NCBI GenBank assembly: GCA_021847345.1
Contig: JAJZTW010000028.1
Coordinates: forward strand, 1 to 45,568
Length of the DNA: 45,568 bases
Direction of reading: 5' to 3'
From: Pseudomonadota bacterium
GTDB taxonomy: Bacteria; Pseudomonadota; Gammaproteobacteria; Burkholderiales; Burkholderiaceae_C
Part shown: positions 15,778 to 24,344 of the stretch, in pieces
Layout: each line of letters begins with the position of its first letter
Position numbering within the stretch: position 1 is the first letter of the stretch
Program-made: the position numbers and the translations under genes
Notes under the pieces: generated by a model
What the model was told of the DNA's origin: nothing
Database searches by the model: none
What the model saw: the letters and a program-made list of their open reading frames with translations, nothing else

Positions 15778-17588
15778 ACCGCCTTCTCCATGGCCGGGGC
15801 CGCCTGCGCCACCGGCTCGTCCACCCCGCCCAGATAGGCCTCGATCACCGCCGGGTGCTTCTGCACCTCGCGCGGCGAGCCCTCGGCGATCTTCTCGCCG
15901 AAATCCATCGCCACCACACGGTCGGCCAGGCCCATGACGAAGTCCAGGTCGTGCTCGACCAGCAGGATGGCCAGGCCCTGCGCTCGCAACTGCTCCAGCA
16001 GTTGCGCCAGCTTGCGCTTCTCCAGGTAGCGCAGCCCCGCCGCCGGCTCGTCGAGCAGCAGCAGGCAGGGGTCGGTGGCCAGCGCGCGGGCGATCTCCAC
16101 CACCCGCTGCAGGCCCAGCGGCAGGCTGCCCGCCGGCTGCTGCGCGTGCTCGGCCAGCCCGCAGCGCTCGAGCTGGCGCCAGGCCGTGGCCTGGATGCTG
16201 GCCTCCTGCGCGCGGTCCAGGCGCCAGGCCGAGGCCACGAAACTGTGGTGTCCGCGCAGGTGCGCGCCCAGCGCCACGTTGTCCAGCACGCTCATGCGCG
16301 GCAGCAGGCGCACGTGCTGGAAGGTGCGGCTCATGCCCATGGCCGCCACCGCGCGCGAGTCGCTGCGCTCGATGGAGCGCCCCAGGAAGCTGACCTGGCC
16401 GGAGCTGGCGCGGTCCACCGCGGAGATGCAGTTGAACAGCGTGCTCTTGCCCGCCCCATTGGGCCCGATCAGCGCCAGCACCTCGCCGGCACGCACCTCG
16501 AAGCTGATGGCGTTGTTGGCGACGAGCCCGCCGAAGCGCTTGCTCAGCTCGCGCACCTGCAGCACCACCTCGCCGGCCTCGGGCCGCGCCCGCTCGCGCA
16601 GCTGCGGTGCGCGCGGCGCCTCCAGCGGCGCCGCCTCACCCTGCCAGCGCCGGCCCAGCGCGCGCAGATGACTCCACAGGCCCTCGGGGGCGCGCTGCAG
16701 GATCAGGATCATCAGCACCCCGAAGGCCAGGCCCTCGAAACTGCCGCTGCGCCCGAGCAGCTGCGGAAGCAGGTCGGACAGCCACTGGCGCAGCATCGAG
16801 TACAGCGAGGAACCCAGCACCGCGCCCCACAGGTCGCCGATGCCCCCCACCACGCCCATGAACAGGTACTCGATGCCCTGCCCCAGCGAGAACGGCGTGG
16901 GGTTCACGAAACCCTGCATGTGCGCGTACAGCCAGCCCGACACGGCAGCGTACTGGGCCGCCAGCACGAACAGGATGGTCTTGAAGCGCGTGGTGTGGAT
17001 GCCCATGGCCTCGGCCATCAGCGAGCCGCCCTTGAGCGCGCGCATGGCGCGCCCCTCGCGCGAGTCCAGCATGTTGTGCACGGTCCACACGATCAGCAGC
17101 ACCACGCCCCAGATCAGGTAGTGGTACTGGAGGGGCGTGGTCAGCTTCCAGCCCAGCACGCTCAGCGGCTCGATGCCGCTCAGGCCGGTCTGCCCGCCGA
17201 TGGCCTCGACGTTGCCGAACACCAGGTAGATGCTCAGGCCCCACGCCAGGGTCGACAGCGGCAGGTAATGTCCGCTCATGCGCAGCGTGATCCAGCCCAG
17301 CGTCAGCGCGGCCAGGGTCACCAGCAGCAGCGCCGCCAGCAGCCCCCACCACGGGTTCCAGCCCGCCACCGTGGTCAGGTAGGCGGTTGTGTACGCGCCC
17401 ATGCCGACGAACGCGGCCTGGCCGAAGCTGGTCAACCCGCCCACTCCGGTCAGCAGCACCAGGCCCAGCACCACGATGGTGGCCAGCCCGATGTAGTCCA
17501 GCAGCGTCCGCCCGTAGCTGCCGACCAGCCACGGCGCCAGCGCCAGCAGCAGCACCAAGCCGAAGGTGAAAACCCTGCGCGCGGTCAT
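15774..17588 (-). CDS. livM-livG: Fused ABC transporter permease-ATPase (LivM-LivG)
   Basis: 604 residues joining two subunits that are often separate. Residues 1 to about 330 form the LivM permease, with multiple helices and the conserved TSFGQAAFVGMGAYTTAYL, IYLVFGNVEAIGGQTGLSG and EYLFMGVVGGIGDLWGAVLG segments. After a charged linker (RAPQLRERARPEAGEV) comes the LivG ATPase with Walker A (GPNGAGKSTLF), a deviating signature (LPLGLQRVVEIARAL where LSYGQQR is usual) and Walker B (LLLLDEPAAGL). Start ATG overlaps the livH stop (ATGA, 17588-17585) and its own stop overlaps livF. The fusion should fix one permease to one ATPase. Confidence 0.92.
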   Translation of the reverse strand: MTARRVFTFGLVLLLALAPWLVGSYGRTLLDYIGLATIVVLGLVLLTGVGGLTSFGQAAFVGMGAYTTAYLTTVAGWNPWWGLLAALLLVTLAALTLGWITLRMSGHYLPLSTLAWGLSIYLVFGNVEAIGGQTGLSGIEPLSVLGWKLTTPLQYHYLIWGVVLLIVWTVHNMLDSREGRAMRALKGGSLMAEAMGIHTTRFKTILFVLAAQYAAVSGWLYAHMQGFVNPTPFSLGQGIEYLFMGVVGGIGDLWGAVLGSSLYSMLRQWLSDLLPQLLGRSGSFEGLAFGVLMILILQRAPEGLWSHLRALGRRWQGEAAPLEAPRAPQLRERARPEAGEVVLQVRELSKRFGGLVANNAISFEVRAGEVLALIGPNGAGKSTLFNCISAVDRASSGQVSFLGRSIERSDSRAVAAMGMSRTFQHVRLLPRMSVLDNVALGAHLRGHHSFVASAWRLDRAQEASIQATAWRQLERCGLAEHAQQPAGSLPLGLQRVVEIARALATDPCLLLLDEPAAGLRYLEKRKLAQLLEQLRAQGLAILLVEHDLDFVMGLADRVVAMDFGEKIAEGSPREVQKHPAVIEAYLGGVDEPVAQAAPAMEKAV

Positions 17589-18628
17589 TCCTCGTCCTCC
17601 TGGTGCACCCCGGAGCCGTGGGCCAGCGAGCGCCACAGCAGCACCGGAAGGATCAGCGAGAACACGATCACGTCCTTGTAGGCACTGGCCCAGAAGGACG
17701 AGAACGATTCCACCAGCCCGACGAAGATCGACCCGGCCGCCGCCAGCGGGTAGCTGGACAGGCCCCCGATGATCGCCGCCACGAAGCCCTTCAGGCCGAT
17801 GACGAAACCCGAGTCGTAGTAGATGATGGTGGTCGACGCGATGAACATGCCCGACAGCGCGCCGATCAGCGCCGCCAGCGCGAAGGCCGTGCGCCCGGCG
17901 AAAGCCGGCGAGATGCCCATGAGCTGCGCGCCCGTGCGGCTGACCGCCGTCGCCCGCAGGGCCTTGCCCCACAGCGTGTAGTTGAAGAACACGAACAGCG
18001 CCACCACCAGCACCGCCGACAGCGCGATGATCCACAGGGTCTGCTGGTCCACCGGCATGCCGGCGAGCTGGAAGCTGCCGTCGCTGAACGCCGGCAGGCG
18101 CGAGCCCTCGGGGCCGAAGAAGTACAGTCCCAGGCTGGTCAGCGCCAGGTGCAGCGCCACCGACAGCAGCAGCAGCGTGAGCACCGACGCCTGCGCCACC
18201 GGCTGGTACACCAGGCGGTACAGCAGCGGGCCCAGCGGCACCGTCACCAGCAGCGCGACGGCGATCTGCAGCGCATAGTTCAGCTTGCCCAGCGGCAGCG
18301 CGTAGCACGCCGCCAGCGCCAGCAGCGGCACGCCCAGGTGCCCCAGCAGCATGCGCAGCGCATGCGCGGCGCCGCGCCGCCAGGCCTGCGCGGCGTCGGC
18401 CACGCAGGCCAGCACGCCCAGCAGCAGCACCAGCCACACCGCCTGCGGCGCGTGCCCGGCGTGAATCGCCACCAGGGACAGCGCGCCGAAGGTCATGATC
18501 TCGCCCTGCGGGATGAAGATCACCCGCGTGACCGCGAACACCAGCACCAGCGCCAGCGCCAGCAGCGCGTAGATGGCCCCCAGGGTCAGACCACTCTGCC
18601 CGAGGTAGAGAGCTATGCCGAAATCCAT
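17585..18628 (-). CDS. livH: Branched-chain-amino-acid-type ABC transporter permease LivH
   Basis: 347 residues, mostly membrane-spanning. The family landmarks are LTLGAIYALLALALVLVFAV, then PQGEIMTFGAL near the N-terminus, KALRATAVSRTGAQLMGI in the cytoplasmic coupling loop, and YDSGFVIGLKGFVAAIIGGL near the C-terminus. It partners with LivM to form the import channel. Residues about 60-130 are somewhat longer than in typical LivH (about 300 residues), adding an extra helix pair. Tightly coupled to the downstream fusion gene by a 4-base overlap. Confidence 0.92.
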   Translation of the reverse strand: MDFGIALYLGQSGLTLGAIYALLALALVLVFAVTRVIFIPQGEIMTFGALSLVAIHAGHAPQAVWLVLLLGVLACVADAAQAWRRGAAHALRMLLGHLGVPLLALAACYALPLGKLNYALQIAVALLVTVPLGPLLYRLVYQPVAQASVLTLLLLSVALHLALTSLGLYFFGPEGSRLPAFSDGSFQLAGMPVDQQTLWIIALSAVLVVALFVFFNYTLWGKALRATAVSRTGAQLMGISPAFAGRTAFALAALIGALSGMFIASTTIIYYDSGFVIGLKGFVAAIIGGLSSYPLAAAGSIFVGLVESFSSFWASAYKDVIVFSLILPVLLWRSLAHGSGVHQEDEE

Positions 18629-18681
18629 GGTCGACGGGTGGTGATGAAACGCGGTCGCGGGAGGGTCGATGAAGCGACAAA

Positions 18682-18713
18682 CCCCGGGGTACCCGCGCGC
18701 GGGCGCCCCGGGG
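18682..18713. promoter_or_regulatory. GC-rich nested palindrome between livK and livH
   Basis: CCCCGGGG (18682-18689) pairs with CCCCGGGG (18706-18713), enclosing a second palindrome, CCCGCGCGCGGG (18692-18703). It sits in the 94-base gap between the livK stop and the livH start. There is no T run on the transcribed side, so it is not a standard terminator. A stem here could stabilise livK mRNA or reduce read-through, raising binding-protein output relative to the membrane parts. Confidence 0.55.
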
Positions 18714-18722
18714 GATCCGAGC

Positions 18723-19874
18723 TTACTTGAGCAGCTTCCAGGTGCCGTTCTCGATGCGCACCATCGCCACTGCCCGGTCGTCCAGGCCGTTGTGGTCGGT
18801 CTTGCTCATCGAGTAGATGCCGTCGGCGCCGGGGATGTCCTTCAGGCCTTCCAGCGCGTCGCGCAGCGCGGCGCGGAAGCCCGCGGTGTCGCCCGGCTTG
18901 GCGTGCTGCAGGGCCACCGGGATGGCGTGCTCGAGCAGCACGCCGGCATCCCAGGCGTTGGCACTGAACTGCGACAGCGAGTTCTTGCCGTAGGCCGCGG
19001 TGTAGGCCTTGGCGTAGGCCATCGCCGGAGCCTTGTTGGGCGCCGACGCGGGCAGCTGCTCGGCCACCACGCCGGGCGACACCGGCAGGATGGTGCCGTT
19101 GCAGTCGGCCCCGCACACGCGCAGGAAGTCGGGGTTGGCCACGCCGTGGGTCTGGTAGATCTGACCCTTGTAGCCCACCTTCTTGAGCTCACGCTCGGGC
19201 AGCGCCGCCGGCGTGCCCGACGCGGCGATCAGCACGGCCTGCGGATGCGCGCCGAGGATGTGCAGGATCTGCCCGGTCACCGACGTGGCAGTGCGGTTGT
19301 AGCGCTCGCTGGCCACGACCTTGATGCCGTGCGCCTTGGCGTCCTCCGAGAAGTTCTTCCACCAGTCCTCGCCGTAGGCGTCGTTGAACCCGATGAAGGC
19401 CACGCTCTCGACCTTGTCCTGGAGCAGGTTCTTGACGATGGCGCGCGCCATCAGTCCGGTGGTCTGCGGGGTGTTGAACACCCACACGCGGTTGCCTTCC
19501 ACCGGGAACACGATCGGGCGCCCGGCGGCCAGCGAGATGTTCGGGGTCTTGGCGCCGCCGACCACGTCGAGCATGGCCATCGAGTTGGGCGTGATCGACG
19601 AGCCGATGACCACGTCGACCTTGTCGTCGTCGACCAGCTTCTTGGTCGCCTTCACCGCGGCGGTGGGGTCGGAGCCGTCATCCATGAACACGTAGTCGAT
19701 CTTCTGCCCGCCGATCTCCTTGGGGTAGAGCTCGACGGTCTTTTTTTCCGGGATGCCCAGCGAGGCGGCCGGACCGGTCTGGGACAACACCACGCCGACC
19801 TTGATGTCGGCGTGCGCGGTGGCGGCACAAGCCATGCCGACAGCCGCGGCGAGCACGAGATGAACGCTTTTCAT
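18723..19874 (-). CDS. livK: Periplasmic substrate-binding protein (LivK-type)
   Basis: 383 residues. A cleavable signal peptide (MKSVHLVLAAAVGMACAATAHA, split: basic start, hydrophobic core, Ala-x-Ala end) precedes the mature start DIKVGVVLSQTGPAASLG, the signature of the type I periplasmic binding fold (Peripla_BP_6). KKLVDDDKVDVVIGSSITP and FIGFNDAYGEDWWKNF are further family landmarks. It captures the ligand for LivH/LivMG/LivF. Homologues in catabolic clusters bind aromatic acids rather than leucine; the ligand cannot be read from sequence. The paired Cys residues in VCGADCNGT may form a disulfide. Confidence 0.92.
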   Translation of the reverse strand: MKSVHLVLAAAVGMACAATAHADIKVGVVLSQTGPAASLGIPEKKTVELYPKEIGGQKIDYVFMDDGSDPTAAVKATKKLVDDDKVDVVIGSSITPNSMAMLDVVGGAKTPNISLAAGRPIVFPVEGNRVWVFNTPQTTGLMARAIVKNLLQDKVESVAFIGFNDAYGEDWWKNFSEDAKAHGIKVVASERYNRTATSVTGQILHILGAHPQAVLIAASGTPAALPERELKKVGYKGQIYQTHGVANPDFLRVCGADCNGTILPVSPGVVAEQLPASAPNKAPAMAYAKAYTAAYGKNSLSQFSANAWDAGVLLEHAIPVALQHAKPGDTAGFRAALRDALEGLKDIPGADGIYSMSKTDHNGLDDRAVAMVRIENGTWKLLK

Positions 19875-19980
19875 TCCTGGTCTCCTCCTGGGTGAAATCC
19901 CCGGCGCCGGAACACGCGCTCGGGGTGAACGATCGGGGGCATGCCGTCCGGCATGCACGACGTGAATGGTGTTGCCCCGC

Positions 19981-20202
19981 TCAGGCCTCGCGCGCCAGTC
20001 GCAAGGCCTGGCGCAGCACGCGCAGGTCGCCCACGTGGTTGGCGAGCAGGAGCACCAGCCGCGCATCGAGCAGCGCCGAGCCCTGCGCGTCCAGGCCCTC
20101 GTGGGCGGCCAGCAGCTCGGCGTAGAAGGCATCGGCGGCGACGTTGCCGTAGGGGCTGGGCTCGTCGGGGTCGTGGATATGAGGTTCGAGCAGGAGTTCC
20201 AT
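19981..20202 (-). CDS. DUF2783 domain-containing small protein
   Basis: 73 residues: MELLLEPHIHDPDEPSPYGN followed by FYAELLAAHEGLDAQGSALLDARLVLLLANHVGDLRVLRQAL. The central ALLDARLVLLLANHVGD segment is the DUF2783 hallmark. Members are usually encoded next to aromatic FAD monooxygenases, exactly as here (monooxygenase upstream, transporter downstream), and may be an accessory subunit, but no function is established. ATG 20202 gives the family length; a longer frame using TTG 20316 is unlikely. Confidence 0.8.
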   Translation of the reverse strand: MELLLEPHIHDPDEPSPYGNVAADAFYAELLAAHEGLDAQGSALLDARLVLLLANHVGDLRVLRQALRLAREA

Positions 20203-20283
20203 GGCGCAATCAGAAGGTGGGAACGAATCGGCCGTGGCCGAGGGGCCGACCAGGGGCGCTGCCATGAAGGCGCAAACCGCAGT

Positions 20284-20299
20284 CGTAGCACCTGCTACG
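20284..20299. promoter_or_regulatory. Perfect 7-base inverted repeat between monooxygenase and DUF2783 genes
   Basis: CGTAGCA-CC-TGCTACG lies in the 169-base gap downstream of the FAD monooxygenase. The two-base loop makes it a poor RNA hairpin but a plausible dimeric protein site. It suggests that the DUF2783-liv part may have its own control in addition to the promoter ahead of the monooxygenase. Confidence 0.45.
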
Positions 20300-20371
20300 G
20301 AGAGGAGTTGCAACACACAGGGCGGCGTCCAGGGGCGGTCCAGCGGGCATGGGGGATCCGTTCACACCTTC

Positions 20372-22051
20372 TCAGTGTCCGGTGGCCCGGGCCAGCGCCG
20401 CGCGCACCGCGGCGACATCCAGGCGCCGCCAGCGCGCGGCGATGTGCTGGTCCGGGCGGATCAGGTAGGCGGTGCCCTCCTGCGCGTCGCAGCGCTCGGC
20501 CGCCAGGTGCTGCACGTCGTGCAGCACGCGCGCCTGCGCCAGGCTTCCCGGCTGCTCGGCCAGCACCACGATGCGCAGCCCCGGCGAGGCCGCGCCGAGT
20601 TCGCGCAACTCGTCCAGGCTGTCGCGCAGCGACTCGGCGCGATCGGTGAACAGCAGCAGGCTGAAGCCGTGGCCGGTGTGCCGCAGCAACCAGTCGGGGC
20701 GGCCGTCGCACTCCACCGGCGCGTCGTCCAGCGGCGAGCCGGGGCGCAGCACGCAGGCGAAGGCATCGCGGTCCGGGGTGTTCAGGCTCGACGTCCACAG
20801 GTGGGTCGGCGTCGACAGCCGGCCCGAGTTGACCAGGGCCTGGGCGAAGGCGTGGTGCGAGGCCAGTTGCAGCGTGGCCTCGCGGTAGCGCCGCGCGGCA
20901 TCGGTCTTGGGGGTGATGAAATCGGTGGAGCGCGTGGAGTTGCCCAGGTTCTCGTCGGCGGCCGCCCCGCGCTCGGCGTCGTAGCTGTCGAGCAGGGATT
21001 GCGGCGCCCGGCCGTTCATCACCAGCGCCAGTTTCCACACCAGGTTGTCGACGTCCTGCAGCCCGGAGTTGGCGCCGCGCGCGCCGAACGGCGACACCTG
21101 GTGCGCGGCGTCGCCGGCGAACAGCACGTGGCCGTCCCGGAAATGCCGCATGCGCCGGCACTGGAAGGTGTAGACGCTGACCCACTCCAGGTCGAACTCC
21201 ACGTCGCGGTAGCCCTGGTGATCGAGCATGGCGCGAATGCGCGGGATCACGCGCTCGGGCTGGCGCTCGGCCTCGGGGTCGGCACCGGCGCCGAGCTGGA
21301 AATCGATGCGCCACACGTCGTCGGCCTGGCGGTGCAGCAGCACCGACTGGCCCGGGTGGAACGGGGGGTCAAACCAGAACCAGCGCTCGGCCGGGAACTG
21401 CGCGTGCATCGACACGTCGGCGATCAGGAAGCGGTCGTTGAACACCTTGCCCTCGGCGTCCAGCCCGAGCATCTTGCGCAGCGGGCTGCGCGCGCCGTCG
21501 GCCGCGATCACCCAGTCGGCCAGCAGCTCGTAGTCGCCGCCGGGGCCATGCACTCGCAGGCGCGCTCCATCGGCGGTGTGCTCGATGCCCTCGACCTTGT
21601 TCTTCCAGCACAGCTCGATGCCCGGCAGCTGCAGCGCGCGCTCGACCAGGTACTGCTCCAGGTAGTACTGCTGGAGGTTGACCATGCCGGGCATCTCGTG
21701 GCCGGGCTCGGGCAGCAGCTCGAAGCTGTAGACCTCGCGCTCGCGATGAAACACGCGCCCGGTGTTCCACGTCACGCCCTTGCGCAACACCGGCTCGCCG
21801 GCTCCCAGTCGCTCGAGCACCTCCAGGCTGCGCTTGGCGTAGCAAAGCCCGCGCGAGCCCACGCTGACGGTGTCGTCGTCGTCGAGCAGCAGCACCGGCA
21901 GCCCGTGCTGGGCGCAATCGATGGCCGCGGCAAGACCGATGGGGCCGGCTCCCACGATGACCAGCGGAACACGCGCGGGCGTGCCGGACGCGGCGGCGAC
22001 GCGCGAGGGCATGCGGGGGCTGAACTGCGGGTAGCTGTAGGGAATCGCCAT
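20372..22051 (-). CDS. FAD-dependent aromatic monooxygenase (MhpA/PheA-TfdB-like group)
   Basis: 559 residues. Three hallmarks of class A flavin hydroxylases are visible: the dinucleotide-binding GAGPIG (34-39) in LVIVGAGPIGLAAAIDCA, the DG motif (WVIAADGARSPLRKMLG, 180-197) and the GD motif (LFAGDAAHQVSPFGARGANS, 310-329). The C-terminal region (about 400-559) has the thioredoxin-like tail found in MhpA-type enzymes. Such proteins use NAD(P)H and O2 to hydroxylate a phenolic ring. Substrate is unknown; with fumarylacetoacetase nearby, conversion of a hydroxyphenyl acid to a 2,5-dihydroxy product is a reasonable guess. First gene of the leftward module, divergent from an iclR gene. Confidence 0.88.
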   Translation of the reverse strand: MAIPYSYPQFSPRMPSRVAAASGTPARVPLVIVGAGPIGLAAAIDCAQHGLPVLLLDDDDTVSVGSRGLCYAKRSLEVLERLGAGEPVLRKGVTWNTGRVFHREREVYSFELLPEPGHEMPGMVNLQQYYLEQYLVERALQLPGIELCWKNKVEGIEHTADGARLRVHGPGGDYELLADWVIAADGARSPLRKMLGLDAEGKVFNDRFLIADVSMHAQFPAERWFWFDPPFHPGQSVLLHRQADDVWRIDFQLGAGADPEAERQPERVIPRIRAMLDHQGYRDVEFDLEWVSVYTFQCRRMRHFRDGHVLFAGDAAHQVSPFGARGANSGLQDVDNLVWKLALVMNGRAPQSLLDSYDAERGAAADENLGNSTRSTDFITPKTDAARRYREATLQLASHHAFAQALVNSGRLSTPTHLWTSSLNTPDRDAFACVLRPGSPLDDAPVECDGRPDWLLRHTGHGFSLLLFTDRAESLRDSLDELRELGAASPGLRIVVLAEQPGSLAQARVLHDVQHLAAERCDAQEGTAYLIRPDQHIAARWRRLDVAAVRAALARATGH

Positions 22052-22155
22052 GCGAAAGACCTCGAAACCACTGCCGCCTCGCCGGCCGCCGAACCCGGGA
22101 GGCCCTACGGGGCGACGCGGATGGACAAACGCCGAGGATTGCTTTGAAATGCTCC

Positions 22156-22178
22156 TATTGAATGCAGCTTAGCCAATA
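22156..22178. promoter_or_regulatory. Candidate IclR site in the divergent monooxygenase/iclR region
   Basis: TATTG (22156-22160) and CAATA (22174-22178) form a short dyad with a 13-base spacer in an AT-rich stretch just upstream of or overlapping the iclR start. The arrangement resembles the stronger dyad at 25999-26026 ahead of the second iclR paralogue. The arms are short, so the call is tentative. Confidence 0.3.
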
Positions 22179-22977
22179 TCTAATGCATCAGCATAAGCAG
22201 AAACCCGAAGCCGACGAGGACGGCCCGTCGCGCGGCCAACGCGGCATCCAGAGCATCGAGGTCGGAGGGCGCCTGCTGCTGGCGCTGGCCGACCGCGGGC
22301 GCGCACTGGCGCTGAAGGATCTGGCCGCGGAAGCGGGCATGGCTCCGGGCAAGGCGCATCCGTACCTGGTGAGTTTCGGCAAGCTCGGGCTCGTCGAGCA
22401 GGACGCCACCGGACGCTACGGGCTCGGTCCGCTGGCCATGCAGCTGGGTCTGATCAGCCTCCAGCAGTACGACCCGGTGCGCCTGGCCGAACCCGTGCTG
22501 GTCGACCTCGCGCAGGCCACCGGGCACAGCGCGGCGATCGCGCTGTGGGGCAACCACGGACCGACCATCGTGCGCATCGAGGAGGCGCCGAGCGCGGTGC
22601 ACGTGCGCATGCGCCCGGGCACGGTGGCCAGCCTGCGCCATACCGCCACCGGCAAGGCCTTCGCCGCCTTCCACGAGCGCCAGAAGGTACGCGAGGTGAT
22701 GCAGGCACAGGCACCCGACGCCGCGCTGGAGGCCGAACTGGCGGAGATCCGCGCCGGCGGCGTCAGCGTGAGCGTCGATGGCCTGCTGCACGGCATCAGC
22801 GCGATGTCTGCGCCGGTGTTCGACCAGCGCGGGCAGATGGTGCTGGCGCTGACCCTGATCGGGCCGACGCCGAGCTTCGACGCCGACCCGGCGGGAGCGC
22901 TGGCGCAGACCCTGCGCGCCTACGCCCAGTTGCTGTCGCGCCGTCTCGGCGCGTCGCCGGCGCAGGCCACGGGCTGA
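22162..22977 (+). CDS. IclR-family transcriptional regulator, copy 1
   Basis: 271 residues from ATG 22162; ATG 22183 is equally possible and neither has a good ribosome site. The N-terminal winged helix reads IQSIEVGGRLLLALADRGRA, then LALKDLAAEAGMAPGKAHPYL. The C-terminal IclR effector-binding domain contains GHSAAIALWGNHGPTIVRIE and TATGKAFAAF. IclR proteins bind aromatic or organic-acid effectors and commonly control adjacent catabolic operons. This one is divergent from the FAD monooxygenase operon and convergent with fahA. It is clearly a paralogue of the IclR at 26055, sharing AHPYLVSFG and similar blocks. Confidence 0.9.
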   Translation: MQLSQYLMHQHKQKPEADEDGPSRGQRGIQSIEVGGRLLLALADRGRALALKDLAAEAGMAPGKAHPYLVSFGKLGLVEQDATGRYGLGPLAMQLGLISLQQYDPVRLAEPVLVDLAQATGHSAAIALWGNHGPTIVRIEEAPSAVHVRMRPGTVASLRHTATGKAFAAFHERQKVREVMQAQAPDAALEAELAEIRAGGVSVSVDGLLHGISAMSAPVFDQRGQMVLALTLIGPTPSFDADPAGALAQTLRAYAQLLSRRLGASPAQATG

Positions 22978-23003
22978 AGCGCCGCGGCGCCGGCCGCTGC
23001 GCG

Positions 23004-24344
23004 CTACGCCGCCAGCACCGTGCCGCTGCACTCGCCCAGGCCGATGCGCCGGGCGCCCTCGCGCTCGGCCCAGGCCCGCAGGATCACGGTATCGCCATCG
23101 AGCAGGAAGCTGCGCTGTTCGCCGCCGCCCACCGCCAGCGGCTGGCGCCCGCCCTGGCTGAGCTCGAGCAGCGAGCCGGCCTGCTCGGGCAACGGCCCCG
23201 ACAGCGTGCCGGTGCCCAGCAGGTCGCCGGGCCTCAGGTTGCAGCCGCCCACCGTATGGTGGGCCACCAGCTGGGCCAGGGTCCAGTAGGCGGCGTTCGC
23301 CCAGTCCGAGCGCGACAGGCGCACCGGCGGCTCGCCGGCCTCGCGCGCGCGCGCCGTGTGCAGCCAGACCTCGAGCTGCAGGTCGATGGCGCCCGCGGCG
23401 GCATTGGCGGCGCTGTGCAGGTACGGCAGCGGCGCCGGATCGCCGGCCGGGCGCACCAGCGGCGAGCGAAACGGTGCCAGCGCCTCCAGCGTGACCACCC
23501 AGGGCGACACGGTGGTGGCGAAGTTCTTCGCCAGGAACGGCCCCAGGGGCTGGTACTCCCAGGCCTGCACGTCGCGCGCCGACCAGTCGTTGAGCAGGCA
23601 CACGCCGAACAGTTGCTGCTCGGCCTGCGCGATGTCCACCGCCTCGCCCAGCGCGTTGCCCGGGCCGATGTAGGCGCCGATCTCGAGCTCGTAGTCCAGG
23701 CGCTGGCTGGGGGCCAGGCGCGGCTCCTGGTCGGGCGCGCGAAGCTGCCCGTGGGGGCGCCGCACCGGCTCGCCGCTGGGCACGATCGACGAGGCGCGTC
23801 CGTGGTAGCCGATGGGCACCCACTTGTAGTTGGGCATCAGCGGGTTGTCGGGGCGGAACAGCCTGCCCACCGACGTGGCGTGGTGGATGCCGGTGTAGAA
23901 ATCGGTGTAGTCGCCGATGTGGCAGGGCAGCAGCATGCGCGCGTCGCGCTGCGCCAGCAGGCACCCGGCGAGCGCGCCCTGCAGCGCGCTGCCGGCGCGC
24001 AGGCCCTGGCTGAGCGCGGCGCGCACGGCATGCCAGGCGGCGTGGCCCAGCGCCATGAAGGCACCCAGGTCCCCGGCGCCCAGCGGTCGCAGCGCCGCGC
24101 GCAAGGCGTCGTTCGCGCCCTGGCCGAGCAGCGGCGCGGCGCGCGACAGGTCCAGCACCTGGTCGCCGATGGCCACGCCGACCCGCGCATCGGCGCCCTG
24201 CCCGGGCTGCGCGAAGCGCCCGAACGGCAGGTTCTGCACCGGAAAATCGCAGCCATCGACGTTCGCCGACTCGACCCAGCTCGACGCCAGCGGGTCGTGC
24301 GTGGCATCCAGTGCCTGCGCGGTGGAAGCGGCCGTAGCGCTCAT
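23004..24344 (-). CDS. fahA: Fumarylacetoacetase
   Basis: 446 residues, the usual length. It hydrolyses fumarylacetoacetate to fumarate and acetoacetate, the last step of homogentisate breakdown. The N-terminal SH3-like domain starts DPLASSWVESANVDGCDFPV. The catalytic FAH fold shows DYTDFYTGIHHATSVG with metal ligand Asp148 and catalytic His155, Glu219 and Glu221 in LDYELEIGAYIG, and Asp253 in LLNDWSARDVQ; spacing agrees with the mammalian enzyme apart from a two-residue indel. Its ATG overlaps the VOC stop (ATGA, 24344-24341), so VOC and FahA are coupled. No homogentisate dioxygenase or zeta GST is adjacent. Confidence 0.95.
   Translation of the reverse strand: MSATAASTAQALDATHDPLASSWVESANVDGCDFPVQNLPFGRFAQPGQGADARVGVAIGDQVLDLSRAAPLLGQGANDALRAALRPLGAGDLGAFMALGHAAWHAVRAALSQGLRAGSALQGALAGCLLAQRDARMLLPCHIGDYTDFYTGIHHATSVGRLFRPDNPLMPNYKWVPIGYHGRASSIVPSGEPVRRPHGQLRAPDQEPRLAPSQRLDYELEIGAYIGPGNALGEAVDIAQAEQQLFGVCLLNDWSARDVQAWEYQPLGPFLAKNFATTVSPWVVTLEALAPFRSPLVRPAGDPAPLPYLHSAANAAAGAIDLQLEVWLHTARAREAGEPPVRLSRSDWANAAYWTLAQLVAHHTVGGCNLRPGDLLGTGTLSGPLPEQAGSLLELSQGGRQPLAVGGGEQRSFLLDGDTVILRAWAEREGARRIGLGECSGTVLAA

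Noticed and set aside
20201-22147. Plus-strand frame of 648 codons opposite the FAD monooxygenase
   Set aside because: Gln/His/Arg-rich antisense shadow without motifs; the minus-strand monooxygenase has all flavin motifs.
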